From: Amycolatopsis albispora
Lineage (GTDB): Bacteria; Actinomycetota; Actinomycetes; Mycobacteriales; Pseudonocardiaceae
NCBI RefSeq assembly: GCF_003312875.1
Contig: NZ_CP015163.1
Span: forward strand, 1,922,001-1,986,000
Reading direction: 5' to 3'
Length of the DNA stretch: 64,000 bases
In this document: piece after piece, positions 18,103 through 28,483 of the stretch
How positions within the stretch are numbered: the stretch's first letter is position 1
Layout of the letters: every line of letters starts with the position of its first letter
Position numbers and translations under genes: made by a program
Notes under the pieces: model-generated
Told to the model about the DNA's origin: nothing
What the model saw: the letters and a program-made list of their open reading frames with translations, nothing else
Database searches by the model: none

Positions 18103-21100
18103 ATGCCCGATCAGCCGACCGAGTTCTTCTCGTCCTTCGAGCACGGCGACCCCGCGCCCGGCAGCGGCGACCGGCTCCGCGTCCACGTCGGCGGTGGCCC
18201 GGCGAACGCGCCGGCGGCCAAGCCGGGCGCGGGCTTCAGCGGACTGGCCGCGCTCGCCTACCGCACCGAGGTGGCCGGGCAGGCGAGGACCGGGCTGTTC
18301 CGCACCGACCTGCTCATCACCGAGCGCAGCGAACTGTCCTATGTGGTGTTCCCAGAGGCCGATCCGGCCTGGCGCGCCACCTTCGTCGCCATCGACATCG
18401 AGTTCGACGACGGCACCACGCTCGCTTCGCTGCGGCTGCTCGACCAGCACGGCTTCGAGGTCACCGCGAAGGCGCAGGGCCTGGCCAAGAAGCTGTACCT
18501 GGACCAGTGGAACCTCATCCGCTGCTCACTCGCCGCCGCGGCGGGCAAGCGGGCGAAGGCGATCCTGCTGACCACCGAGGTGCCCGAGGGCGGCGGCGAG
18601 GTCTCCGGCTGGCTCGACGACGTGCGGATCACCGAAGTCCCCGAACGCACCGAGGTGGAGCCGGTCGACCGCGTGCGCACCACCCGCGGCACGCATTCGG
18701 CGAACAACCGCTCACGCGGCAACAACATCCCGGCCACCGCGCTCCCCCACGGCTTCAACTTCTGGACCCCGGTGACCGACGCCGGTTCGACCACCTGGGT
18801 GTACGAGTACCACCGGCGCAACAACGGCGCGAACCGCCCGGCGCTGGAGGCGTTCGGGCTGAGCCACCAGCCCAGCCCGTGGATGGGCGACCGGCACACC
18901 TTCCAGGTCATGCCGCGCGTCGGCGAGCTGACCGTGGACCGCCAGGCCAGAGCGCTCGCCTTCGAGCACGCCAACGAGCTGGACCGGCCGTACCACTACC
19001 GGGTGCGCTTCGACAACGGGATCACCGGCGAGATCGCGCCCGCCGACCACGCCGCCATGCTGCGGTTCACCTTCCCGGCCGGCGAAGCGCACCTGATCTT
19101 CGACAACGCGGCCAACCGCGGCGGGCTCCGGTTGCGGTCGGACGGCACGGTCACCGGGCACACCTGGGTCCGCAGCAGGCTGTCCGTGGGCGCGCGCCGG
19201 ATGTACGTCTACGGCAAGGTCGACCGCCCGGTGAAGGCCGCGCGCAAGGTGCGCAACCCGCCGTGGCGCACGGTCACCGGCCACCTGAGCTTCGACGTCG
19301 GCGAGCAGGAGGCGGTGACCCTGCGGATCGCCACCTCCCTGATCAGCCTGCGGCAGGCGCGGCACAACCTCGAACTGGAGATCCCGGACGGCACCACCTT
19401 CGAGGCGGTGCGCGATCACGCGCGCGAGGAGTGGCGGAAGGTGCTGGGGCGCTTCGAGATCGAAGGCGCCAGCGAGGACCAGCTCACCACGTTCTACTCG
19501 AACCTGTACCGGCTCTACCTGTATCCGAACTCCGCGCACGAGAACACCGGTACCGCGGCGGCCCCGGCCTACCGGCACGCCAGCCCGGTCATCCGGTCGG
19601 CCCGGCTGAGCACGCGCCGCCGCACCGGAGCCAAGGTGCTCGACGGCCCGATGGTGGTGAACAACGGCTTCTGGGACACCTACCGCACCACGTGGCCCGC
19701 GTACGCGTTGTTCAGCCCGGAACGCTGCGGGCAGCTGGCCGAGGGTTTTGTGCAGCAGTACCGCGAGGGCGGCTGGATCTCGCGCTGGTCCTCTCCCGGT
19801 TACGCGAACCTGATGACCGGCACCAGCTCGGACGTCGCCTTCGCCGACGCCTACCTCAAGGGCGTGCGCAACTTCGACGGCGAGGCCGCCTACGACGCCG
19901 CGCTGAAGAACGCCACGGTGACGCCACCGGCGAAGAACGTCGGCCGCAAGGGGCTCGACGAGTCGATCTTCCTCGGCTACACGCCGGTGTCCACACCGGA
20001 GGGTCTGTCGTGGGCGCTGGAGGGCTGCATCAACGACTTCGGCATCGCGAACCTTTCGCGGGCGCTGTACGAAGCCGCCCGCGACGACCACCCGCGCAAG
20101 CAGGAGTACCTGGACAACCTGCGGTACTTCACCAGCCGCGCGCTGCACTACGTCCACCACTTCGACAAACGCGTCGGCTTCTTCCAGGGCCGCGACTCCG
20201 CCGGTGGCTGGCGGTGGAGCCCCGAGCAGTACGACCCGGCCGTGTGGGGCTTCGACTACACCGAGACCAACGGCTGGAACATGGCCTTCACCGCCCCCCA
20301 CGACGGCAACGGGCTGGCGAACCTGTTCGGCGGGCGCAAGAAGCTCGAGTCCGCTTTGGACACCTTCTTCGCCACCCCGGAGACCGGGCTCAAACCGGGT
20401 TCCTACGGCGGCATCATCCACGAGATGACCGAGGCCAGGGACGTCCGCCTCGGCCAGTACGGGCATTCGAACCAGCCGTCGCACCACATCCCGTGGATGT
20501 ACCTGCACGCCGGGGCCCCGGCCAAGGCGCAGGCGATCGTGCGCGAGGTATTGCTGCGCTGCTACCTCGGCAGTGAGATCGGCCAGGGTTATCCCGGCGA
20601 CGAGGACAACGGCGAGATGTCGGCGTGGTACCTGTTCGCCGCACTCGGCCTCTACCCGCTGGCCATGGGCAGCCCGTCCTATGTGCTCGGTGCGCCGTTG
20701 TTCACCAAGGCCACCGTGCACCTCGACAACGGCGAGCAGCTGGTGATCAACGCGCCGGGCAACACGGCGTCCACGGCCTACGTGCGCGGGCTGACGGTCA
20801 ACGGCGAGCCGTACTCGAAGACGCACATCCCGCACGAAACGCTGGCCAAGGGCGCGGTGCTCGACTTCGACCTGGCCGAGGAGCCCGGCGACTGGGGCAC
20901 CGGCGAGGACGACCTGCCGCCCTCGATGACCACCGGTGAGCTGCCCGCCGCGCCGCTCGCCGACCTCCCCGGCACCGGCCGGTCCGCGGACAACGACGTG
21001 ACCCAGCTGTTCGACAACACCAGCCGCACGCAGGTCAACTTCGGCACCGCCACGCCCACCGTCGAGTTCACCGTGGACGGTGCGCCGAGGCCGGTTCTGC

Positions 21101-21351
21101 TGTACACGCTGACTTCCGGGCTCGGTGAGGGCGACCCGTCGTCGTGGGTGCTGGAAGGCTCCGACGACGGCGAGTCGTGGAGAACGCTCGACGAGCGCCT
21201 CGGCCAGGTGTTCCGCTGGCGCCGCCAGACCCGGCCGTTCTCGCTGGCCGAGCCCGCTGCCTGCCGTCACTACCGGCTGCGCGTCACCGCGGGCACGGAC
21301 CGGCGGATCAGCCTGGCGCAGTGGGAGCTGCTCGGGAGCGGCCCGGCATGA
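18103..21351 (+). CDS. GH92 alpha-mannosidase without signal peptide
   Basis: 1082 residues from the ATG at 18103; a GTG at 18094 is the only near alternative. It is a close paralogue of the exported enzyme and shares long identical motifs, including NNGFWDTYRTTWPAYAL and GDEDNGEMSAWYLF (Asp833 and Asp835). It lacks the signal peptide, the first discoidin module and the C-terminal repeats. The N-terminus is hydrophilic, so it should stay in the cytoplasm or leave by another route. A short discoidin-like module is kept at the C-terminus (WVLEGSDDGESWRTLDER). A plausible division of labour is trimming imported mannosides (inference). It overlaps the FUSC gene by 4 bp (ATGA). Confidence 0.9.
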   Translation: MPDQPTEFFSSFEHGDPAPGSGDRLRVHVGGGPANAPAAKPGAGFSGLAALAYRTEVAGQARTGLFRTDLLITERSELSYVVFPEADPAWRATFVAIDIEFDDGTTLASLRLLDQHGFEVTAKAQGLAKKLYLDQWNLIRCSLAAAAGKRAKAILLTTEVPEGGGEVSGWLDDVRITEVPERTEVEPVDRVRTTRGTHSANNRSRGNNIPATALPHGFNFWTPVTDAGSTTWVYEYHRRNNGANRPALEAFGLSHQPSPWMGDRHTFQVMPRVGELTVDRQARALAFEHANELDRPYHYRVRFDNGITGEIAPADHAAMLRFTFPAGEAHLIFDNAANRGGLRLRSDGTVTGHTWVRSRLSVGARRMYVYGKVDRPVKAARKVRNPPWRTVTGHLSFDVGEQEAVTLRIATSLISLRQARHNLELEIPDGTTFEAVRDHAREEWRKVLGRFEIEGASEDQLTTFYSNLYRLYLYPNSAHENTGTAAAPAYRHASPVIRSARLSTRRRTGAKVLDGPMVVNNGFWDTYRTTWPAYALFSPERCGQLAEGFVQQYREGGWISRWSSPGYANLMTGTSSDVAFADAYLKGVRNFDGEAAYDAALKNATVTPPAKNVGRKGLDESIFLGYTPVSTPEGLSWALEGCINDFGIANLSRALYEAARDDHPRKQEYLDNLRYFTSRALHYVHHFDKRVGFFQGRDSAGGWRWSPEQYDPAVWGFDYTETNGWNMAFTAPHDGNGLANLFGGRKKLESALDTFFATPETGLKPGSYGGIIHEMTEARDVRLGQYGHSNQPSHHIPWMYLHAGAPAKAQAIVREVLLRCYLGSEIGQGYPGDEDNGEMSAWYLFAALGLYPLAMGSPSYVLGAPLFTKATVHLDNGEQLVINAPGNTASTAYVRGLTVNGEPYSKTHIPHETLAKGAVLDFDLAEEPGDWGTGEDDLPPSMTTGELPAAPLADLPGTGRSADNDVTQLFDNTSRTQVNFGTATPTVEFTVDGAPRPVLLYTLTSGLGEGDPSSWVLEGSDDGESWRTLDERLGQVFRWRRQTRPFSLAEPAACRHYRLRVTAGTDRRISLAQWELLGSGPA

Positions 21352-23447
21352 TCGTCCGGCTCACCGAGTTCGGCGCGGCGGCACGCGACCGGTTCGTCGC
21401 CTCCGACCCCGGCTTCGGCCGGTTGCGCCTGGCCCTGTCCGCGATCTTCGGCATCGTGCTGACCGTGCTGGTGCTGCTGCCGTTCGGGCAGCCGCTGACG
21501 GTGGTGATGGTCGGCGCGATCGGCGCGATGATGAGCGCGTTCACCGTGCACGAGGAGACCACCGGCCAGGATCTGGTGACGTTGCTGCTGGTGCTGGTCA
21601 CCGGCGCGGTGTCGCTGACGCTGGCCAGCCTCGGCGCCTCGCTGCCGCCGCTGGACAGCGTGGTTTTTGTGCTGCTGATCTTCGTCGCGGTCTACGCGCA
21701 GCGCTGGGGCGCACGCGGCATCGCGCTCGGCTCGGCCACCTTCTTCCTGTTCTTCTTCGCGATGTTCCTGCAGACGCACGTCGCGCAGGTGCCCGCGCTG
21801 CTGGGCGCGCTGTTCGCCGGGATCGCGTCGAACGCCTTCCTCCGGCTGGTGGTGTTCCCCCGCCGCCCGGCCAAGGAACTGCTGCGGGTGCGGCGGGCCT
21901 TCCGGGCGCGCCTCGCGGCGGTCATCCGGGCCGCGCAGGCGTACCTGGAAGCGGGCGGGCGCAACGACAAGCAGCTGCGCACCGCGGCGAACCGGATGCA
22001 CGAGTGCGTGCTGATGGTCGAGGACGTCGCGCCCGACGTGGTGGACGAACGCGCGGTCGGCGTGCTGCGGCGGCGGGCGATCGAGGTGGAGCTGGCCGTC
22101 GAGTGGCTGGTGATCACGCTGCGCCGCACCGCCGCGGAAGACCTCGACGACGAGACCAGGGCGGACCTGATCGCCGCGCTGCGCCGGTTCGGCTCGCTGA
22201 TCGGCCGTGACCCGCGTGAGCTGCCGGTGATCAGCGACTCGGCCGAGTTCAGCCAGATGCTGGTGGCGGGCAGCCGGATCGGCGAGCACGCCCGGCCGGG
22301 TGACGAGCTGCGGCACGCCATCGCGGAACTGGCCATCGCCGACGTGAACGCGCAGCGCGTCGCGGAGAACGACGAGCTGCCACCCGAAGAAGGCGACGAA
22401 GGCGAGGAAGCCGAGCGCAAGGCGGTCTTCACCTACGACAACCAGACCAGGAGCGCCATCCAGGCCGTCGTCGGCGGCGGGCTGGCGGTGCTCGGCGGCG
22501 AGCTGGTGTCCCCGCAGCGCTGGTACTGGGCCGTGCTCACCGTTTTCGTGGTGTTCCTCGGCTCGGCGACCGCGGGCGCGACCTTCGTCAAGGGCATGCG
22601 GCGCCTGGTCGGCACGCTCGTCGGCATCTTCGGCGGTGTGCTCGCGGCGCTGCTGGTGGTCGGCAACGCGCCAGCCACGCTCGCGCTGCTGCTGGTCTGT
22701 GTGTTCGGCATGGTCTACTTCTCGCGCGTGTCGCAGACGATCATGGCCTTCTTCATCACCGCCATGCTCGGGCTGCTGTACAGCCTGCTGGGCACGTTCA
22801 CCTTCGAGGTGCTGTGGATCCGGCTCGCCGAGACCGCGGTGGGCGCGGCCGCCGGCATGCTCGCCGCGGTGGTGATCGTGCCGGTGCGCACGCGCTCGGT
22901 GATGCTCGACGACATCGCGACCACGCTGGAGGACCTGCGTGCCTTCCTGGACCGCGCCGGCGAGCTGCTGTCCGGACGTGAGAATGTCAACATCATCGAG
23001 CTGTCCCGCAGCCTGGACCGCGACGTCGACCAGGTGCGCCGCACCATCGAGCCGCTCACCCATCCGGTGAACGTCAGCACCGCGCGGCGCGACCTCGGCT
23101 GGCACGTGCAGGGCACGCTGGAGTCCATCGCCTTCCGGGCACGGCACGTCGCCGCCCGCGCGCAACCGGGCATGTTCGCCGGTGACGAGCGGCTGCCCGA
23201 AGTGCTCGGCGGCATCACGCGCAAGGTGGACACCCTGCTCGAAGTGGTGCGCGAGCCCGCGGGAGCCGATCGCAGGCAGCTCGAACGGGCGACCGGGCTG
23301 CCGCCCGGCGAGTGCGCCGGTGACGCCACCCGGCGGTCGCTGCTGTCCAGCTTGGACCAGCTCGACGCCGAGCTGGTGGCGCTCGGGAACGCCTTCGGCG
23401 TGCGGCGTGACAAGACGCACCCCGACGGCGGTTACGGAGAGGGATAA
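21348..23447 (+). CDS. FUSC family membrane protein (aromatic acid exporter-like)
   Basis: 699 residues. Two membrane blocks of about five to six helices each (around 25-170 and 385-520) flank a cytoplasmic helical domain, with another long cytoplasmic domain at the C-terminus. This is the two-block layout of the fusaric acid resistance/AaeB family. The start is the ATG at 21348, which overlaps the mannosidase stop; a longer open frame running back to 21144 is coincidental. Family members export aromatic acids or related compounds. The coupling to a mannosidase is curious and not explained. Confidence 0.8.
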   Translation: MIVRLTEFGAAARDRFVASDPGFGRLRLALSAIFGIVLTVLVLLPFGQPLTVVMVGAIGAMMSAFTVHEETTGQDLVTLLLVLVTGAVSLTLASLGASLPPLDSVVFVLLIFVAVYAQRWGARGIALGSATFFLFFFAMFLQTHVAQVPALLGALFAGIASNAFLRLVVFPRRPAKELLRVRRAFRARLAAVIRAAQAYLEAGGRNDKQLRTAANRMHECVLMVEDVAPDVVDERAVGVLRRRAIEVELAVEWLVITLRRTAAEDLDDETRADLIAALRRFGSLIGRDPRELPVISDSAEFSQMLVAGSRIGEHARPGDELRHAIAELAIADVNAQRVAENDELPPEEGDEGEEAERKAVFTYDNQTRSAIQAVVGGGLAVLGGELVSPQRWYWAVLTVFVVFLGSATAGATFVKGMRRLVGTLVGIFGGVLAALLVVGNAPATLALLLVCVFGMVYFSRVSQTIMAFFITAMLGLLYSLLGTFTFEVLWIRLAETAVGAAAGMLAAVVIVPVRTRSVMLDDIATTLEDLRAFLDRAGELLSGRENVNIIELSRSLDRDVDQVRRTIEPLTHPVNVSTARRDLGWHVQGTLESIAFRARHVAARAQPGMFAGDERLPEVLGGITRKVDTLLEVVREPAGADRRQLERATGLPPGECAGDATRRSLLSSLDQLDAELVALGNAFGVRRDKTHPDGGYGEG

Positions 23448-23469
23448 CATCGCTCGCACAAAGCCATGA

Positions 23470-24486
<1,017 letters not shown>

Positions 24487-24495
24487 GCCAACGCT

Positions 24496-24542
24496 ATGAA
24501 TGTGGCTTTCATTGCGTCTCACGCTATGAAAGCCACATTCAT
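24496..24542. repeat. Dispersed hairpin element, copy 1 (GAATGTGGCTTTC core)
   Basis: Perfect 17-bp arms (24496-24512 and 24526-24542) with a 13-nt loop, 9 nt after the malate dehydrogenase stop. The conserved arm core GAATGTGGCTTTC recurs at 33666 and 39282. ACGCTATGAA is also repeated directly at 24491 and 24521. It may terminate mdh transcription; the shared core also suits a mobile or REP-like repeat. Nothing else is evident in the gap up to the next start at 24641. Confidence 0.8.
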
Positions 24543-24640
24543 GGCATCGGGCCCGTTAGTCCACTGTGGACATTTGACCGCCCGGGCCGCCCCCGTCTAG
24601 CGTGCCGCGGACGTACGACGTCCGGCGGAACGGGAGATCG

Positions 24641-26131
24641 GTGGCACGCTCGCTGACGGGAACGGGGTCCGCGCGCGGCTTCTTCGGGCATCCGCCCGGA
24701 CTGGCCACGCTCTTCTTCACCGAGGCGTGGGAGCGGTTCTCCTACTACGGCATGAAAGCCATCCTGCTGTACTACATGTACGACAGGGTGAGCGAAGGCG
24801 GGCTCGGCCTGCCGAGCGACACCGCGCGGTCGCTGGTCGCGGTGTACGGCGCGGCGATCTACCTGGCCGCCATCGGCGGCGGCTGGCTCACGGACCGGGT
24901 GTTCGGCACCGTCCGCGCCACCCTCTACGGCGGCGTGCTGATCATGTGCGGGCACATCTGCCTCGCGCTGCCCGCCGGTACCACCGCGCTGTACCTGTCG
25001 ATGGTGTTCATCGTGCTGGGCACCGGCCTGCTCAAGCCGAGCATCTCCACTTCGGTCGGGCAGCTCTACTCCCCCGGTGACGAACGCCGCGACTCCGGCT
25101 TCACCATCTACTACACCGGGATCAGCGCCGGCGCGCTGCTCGCCCCGCTGGCGGTGGGCACGCTCGGCGAGAAGTACGACTACCACCTCGGCTTCGGCCT
25201 CGCCGCCGTCGGCATGGCGGTCGGCCTGGTGGTGTTCATGCGTGGCCGCGGCCGCCTCGGCGAGCGGGGCACCCGGCCGGAGAACCCGCTGCGGTGGCGC
25301 GAAATCTCCGCCGCCCGGCGCCGATGGGTCACCGCGGTCGGGGCGGCGCTGGGCCTCGCCGTGGTGATCACGGCGGCGACCGGCACCCTCACCGCCACGC
25401 TGGTGATCAACACGATCAGCCTGCTCGCCATCGCCCTGCCGGTCGGCTACTTCACCATGATGCTGCGCAGCCCGCGCACGACTCCAGCCGAGCGGACGCG
25501 GGTGCTGGCCTACCTCCCGCTGTTCCTGGCTGCCGTGTGCTTCTGGATCATCCAGGAGCAGGGCGCCACCGTGCTGGCCGAGCACGCGCAGGAGAGCACG
25601 GACCTCGGCGCCTTCGGCTTCACCATCCCGGCGTCGTGGTTCCAGTCGGTCGGCTCGCTGGTGCTGATCCTCATCGCGCCGGGCTTCGCGGTGCTGTGGG
25701 TCCGGCTGGCGCGACGCGCGAAGCAGCCCTCGACGGCCGCCAAGTTCAGCTTCGGGCTGGTGGTCGCCGGGCTGTCCTACGCGCTACTGGTCATCCCGAC
25801 GCTCGGCTCCGGGCTGACCCACCCGCTCTGGCTGGTCGCGAGCTTCGCGCTGGTCACCGTGGGCGAGGTGTGCCTGTCCCCGATCGGCATGTCGGCCACC
25901 ACCCGGCTGGCGCCCGCGGCCTTCGCCACGCAGACGATGGGCCTGTGGATCGCCTCGAGCGCGGCGGGCCAGGGCATCTCCGCGCAGCTCGTCGGGTGGT
26001 ACAGCCGCGACACCGCGCCGCAGTACTTCGGGGCCATCGGCCTCTCGGCGGTTGTGCTGGGCGTGCTGCTGCTGGTGGCGGCGAAGGTGTTCCGCCCGCT
26101 GCGCGTCACCTCGGCTACGCCATCCGGGTAG
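24641..26131 (+). CDS. POT/PTR family proton-coupled di/tripeptide transporter
   Basis: 496 residues from a GTG at 24641, preceded by GGGAG at 5 nt; an upstream in-frame GTG at 24602 is weaker. The PTR2 signature FFTEAWERFSYYGMKAILLYYM (ExxERFxYYG) opens helix 1, and about 14 hydrophobic segments follow. It imports short peptides with protons, complementing the ABC peptide importer at 5.6-11 kb. Confidence 0.9.
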   Translation: MARSLTGTGSARGFFGHPPGLATLFFTEAWERFSYYGMKAILLYYMYDRVSEGGLGLPSDTARSLVAVYGAAIYLAAIGGGWLTDRVFGTVRATLYGGVLIMCGHICLALPAGTTALYLSMVFIVLGTGLLKPSISTSVGQLYSPGDERRDSGFTIYYTGISAGALLAPLAVGTLGEKYDYHLGFGLAAVGMAVGLVVFMRGRGRLGERGTRPENPLRWREISAARRRWVTAVGAALGLAVVITAATGTLTATLVINTISLLAIALPVGYFTMMLRSPRTTPAERTRVLAYLPLFLAAVCFWIIQEQGATVLAEHAQESTDLGAFGFTIPASWFQSVGSLVLILIAPGFAVLWVRLARRAKQPSTAAKFSFGLVVAGLSYALLVIPTLGSGLTHPLWLVASFALVTVGEVCLSPIGMSATTRLAPAAFATQTMGLWIASSAAGQGISAQLVGWYSRDTAPQYFGAIGLSAVVLGVLLLVAAKVFRPLRVTSATPSG

Positions 26132-26144
26132 CACCTGGCGTTAA

Positions 26145-26173
26145 CTGTGACAGCGATCGGTCTGATGTCACAG
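26145..26173. promoter_or_regulatory. Inverted repeat upstream of small secreted-peptide gene
   Basis: Perfect 8-bp arms CTGTGACA and TGTCACAG with a 13-nt spacer, ending 41 bp before the small peptide start and beginning 14 bp after the transporter stop. The arms resemble CRP half-sites (TGTGA/TCACA), but the spacing is far larger than the usual 6 bp, so a different regulator or a weak hairpin is more likely. Confidence 0.4.
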
Positions 26174-26213
26174 AATGCCGGGGTTGGTTGTTCGAGCACT
26201 GGGAGGCGTGCGC

Positions 26214-26366
26214 ATGAAGAGGATTCTCACCGGCCTGCTGCTGGCAGGCATGGTCGCGCTCGGCGGACTCGCCATGGGTGGGGCGGCCTCGGCCGCGACC
26301 GCCGTCGAGTACGGCGGTGGCGGCGGCAACGAGTGGAGCATCACCCCGGACGCCTGGGACTGGTAG
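26214..26366 (+). CDS. Small secreted peptide of unknown function (50 aa)
   Basis: ATG at 26214 with GGGAGG 7 nt upstream. MKRILTGLLLAGMVALGG and a cleavage site near AASA form a clear Sec signal peptide. The predicted mature part is only about 23 residues: a short start, a Gly5 linker, then NEWSITPDAWDW at the extreme C-terminus. There is no Cys and no RiPP-maturation gene next to it. It has its own upstream inverted repeat and a strong hairpin 11 bp after the stop, so it is a free-standing unit. Function unknown. Confidence 0.7.
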   Translation: MKRILTGLLLAGMVALGGLAMGGAASAATAVEYGGGGGNEWSITPDAWDW

Positions 26367-26377
26367 CCAGGGGGAAA

Positions 26378-26415
26378 GGCGGTGGCTCCCCCGGTTTCAC
26401 GAGGGAGCCACCGCC
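26378..26415. terminator. Bidirectional hairpin terminator
   Basis: A perfect 13-bp stem (GGCGGTGGCTCCC/GGGAGCCACCGCC) with a 12-nt loop sits in the convergent gap between the small peptide gene and the M3 peptidase gene. There is no T-tract, but stem strength and position fit a shared terminator. Confidence 0.7.
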
Positions 26416-26431
26416 GACCGCCGAGCCCGCG

Positions 26432-28483
26432 TTACGCGCCGGTCAGGCCACGGCGCTTGAGCAGCGGCTCGATCTCCGGGTCCCGGCCGCGGAAGTTCCG
26501 GAACGCGGTCATCGGGTCGATGCTGCCGCCCCGGCCGAGCAGCTCCCGGCGGAAGTGGTCACCGTTGGCGCGCGTCAGCCCGCCGTTCTCCCGGAACCAC
26601 TCCACGCTCTCCGCGTCCAGCACCTCGCTCCAGATGTAGGAGTAGTAACCCGCGCTGTACCCGCCGCTGAAGATGTGCGCGAAGTACGAACTCTGGTACC
26701 GCGGCGGCACCGTCGGCACCGCCACCCCGGCCTTGCGCAGCGCCTCCGCCTCGAACGCCGCGGCGTCGGTGATCCGGTCTTCCGCGCTGATCGTGTGCCA
26801 CGCCTGGTCCAGCAGCGAAGCCGCCAGGTACTCGGTGGTCGAGTAGCCCTCGCCGTACTGCTGCGACTCCAGCAGCTTGTCCACCAGGTGCTGCGGCAGC
26901 GGCTCCCCGGTGCGGTGGTGCTTGGCGTAGTTGGCCAGCACCTCCGGCCACAGCATCCACATCTCGTTGACCTGAGAGGGGTATTCGACGAAGTCACGCG
27001 GCACGTTCGGCCCGGAGAACTTCGGGTACCGCACGTCCGAGAGCAGCCCGTGCAGCGCGTGCCCGAACTCGTGGAAGGCCGTGACCACCTCGTCGAAGGT
27101 GAGCAGCGTCGGCTCCCCCTCCGGCGGGCGGATGATGTTCAGGTTGTTCACCACCACCGAGCGCTCGCCCCGCAGGCGCGCCTGCTCGACGAAGTTGTTC
27201 ATCCACGCGCCGCCGCGCTTGGAGTCCCGCGCGTAGTAGTCGCCGAGGAACAGGCCGAGCCCGGTGCCGTCGGCGTCGAAGACCTCGAAGATCCGCACCT
27301 CGGGGTGGTACTTCGGCAGGTCGTGCCGCTCGGTGAAGCTGAGCCCGTACAGCTTCGACGCGGCGAAGAACACGCCGTCGACGAGCACCCGCTCCAGCTC
27401 GAAGTAGGGCCGCAGCGCCGCCTCGTCGATGTCGAACCGCGCCTTGCGCACCTTCTCCGCGTAGAACGCCCAGTCCCACGGCTCCAGGGAGAACTCGCCG
27501 CCCTCGGCGTCGATCTGCTGCTGCAGTTCCAGCGCTTCGGCGTTGGCGTTGGTGACCGCCGCCGGCGCGAGCCGCTCCAGCAGGCCCATCGCGGCGTCGG
27601 CGGTGCGCGCGGTCTCGTCGGAGATGACGTACGCGGCGTGGTTCGGATAACCCATCAGCGCCGCGCGCTCGGCCCGCAGGTGCGCGATCTTGATGATCAG
27701 CTCGGAGTTGTCGTGCTCGTTGCCGCGCTTGCCCCGCGACACCGACGCGCCGTGCAGCCGCTCGCGCAGCGCGCGGTTTTCCAATGAGGACAACGCGGGC
27801 TGCTGCGTGGGCAGGCTCAGCTTGAGCACGTACTGGCCGTCCAGCCCGCGTGACTTCGCCGCTTCGGCGGCCGCGGCGATGGTGTCCGCCGACAGCCCGG
27901 CCAGCTCCTCCTCGGTGTCGACCACCACGGCGAGGTCGTTACCCTCGGCGAGCAGGTTCTCCTGGAACCGCGTGCTCAACGTGGACAGCTCCTCGTTCAG
28001 CGCGCGCAGCCTGTCCTGCTCGGCCTCACCCAGCGCGGCGCCCGCGCGCACGAAGTCCACGTGGTAGCGCTCCAGCAGCCACGCCGATTCCGGGTCGAGG
28101 TCGAGCGAATCCCGCTTCTCGTACAGCTCGGTGATCCGCGCGAACAGCTTCTTGTCCAGGTGGATCGCGTCCCGGTGGGCGGAGAGCTTCGGCGCGATCT
28201 CCGCCTGCAGCTGCTGCAGTTCCGGGGTGGTGTCCGACGAGGTCAGGTTGAAGAACACCATCGAGACCCGGCCCAGGAGCTCGCCGGAGCGTTCCAGGGC
28301 GACCACGGTGTTGTCGAAGGTCGGCGGTTCCGGGTTGTCCGCGATCGCGCGCACCTGCTCGACCTGCTCGGCGATCCCGGCTTCGAAGGCGGGCCGGTAG
28401 TGCTCCTCGGCGATCCGGTCGAACGGCGGCAGGCCGTAGGGCAGCTCGCTCGGGCTGGCGAACGGGTTGTCCGGAGAGATCAT
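26432..28483 (-). CDS. M3 family metallopeptidase (peptidyl-dipeptidase Dcp-like)
   Basis: 683 residues, the normal Dcp length. The zinc site AFHEFGHALHGLL carries HExxH; the third ligand is expected in the following helix near EYPSQVNEMW. There is no signal peptide, so it is cytoplasmic. It cleaves dipeptides from the C-terminus of oligopeptides, which fits the peptide importers nearby. Its ATG overlaps the stop of the phosphatase gene by 4 bp, so the two are co-translated. Confidence 0.93.
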   Translation of the reverse strand: MISPDNPFASPSELPYGLPPFDRIAEEHYRPAFEAGIAEQVEQVRAIADNPEPPTFDNTVVALERSGELLGRVSMVFFNLTSSDTTPELQQLQAEIAPKLSAHRDAIHLDKKLFARITELYEKRDSLDLDPESAWLLERYHVDFVRAGAALGEAEQDRLRALNEELSTLSTRFQENLLAEGNDLAVVVDTEEELAGLSADTIAAAAEAAKSRGLDGQYVLKLSLPTQQPALSSLENRALRERLHGASVSRGKRGNEHDNSELIIKIAHLRAERAALMGYPNHAAYVISDETARTADAAMGLLERLAPAAVTNANAEALELQQQIDAEGGEFSLEPWDWAFYAEKVRKARFDIDEAALRPYFELERVLVDGVFFAASKLYGLSFTERHDLPKYHPEVRIFEVFDADGTGLGLFLGDYYARDSKRGGAWMNNFVEQARLRGERSVVVNNLNIIRPPEGEPTLLTFDEVVTAFHEFGHALHGLLSDVRYPKFSGPNVPRDFVEYPSQVNEMWMLWPEVLANYAKHHRTGEPLPQHLVDKLLESQQYGEGYSTTEYLAASLLDQAWHTISAEDRITDAAAFEAEALRKAGVAVPTVPPRYQSSYFAHIFSGGYSAGYYSYIWSEVLDAESVEWFRENGGLTRANGDHFRRELLGRGGSIDPMTAFRNFRGRDPEIEPLLKRRGLTGA

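Noticed and set aside
26145..26173. CRP/cAMP-type operator.
   Set aside because: Half-sites TGTGA and TCACA are 17 bp apart, not 6, so a CRP dimer would not fit.
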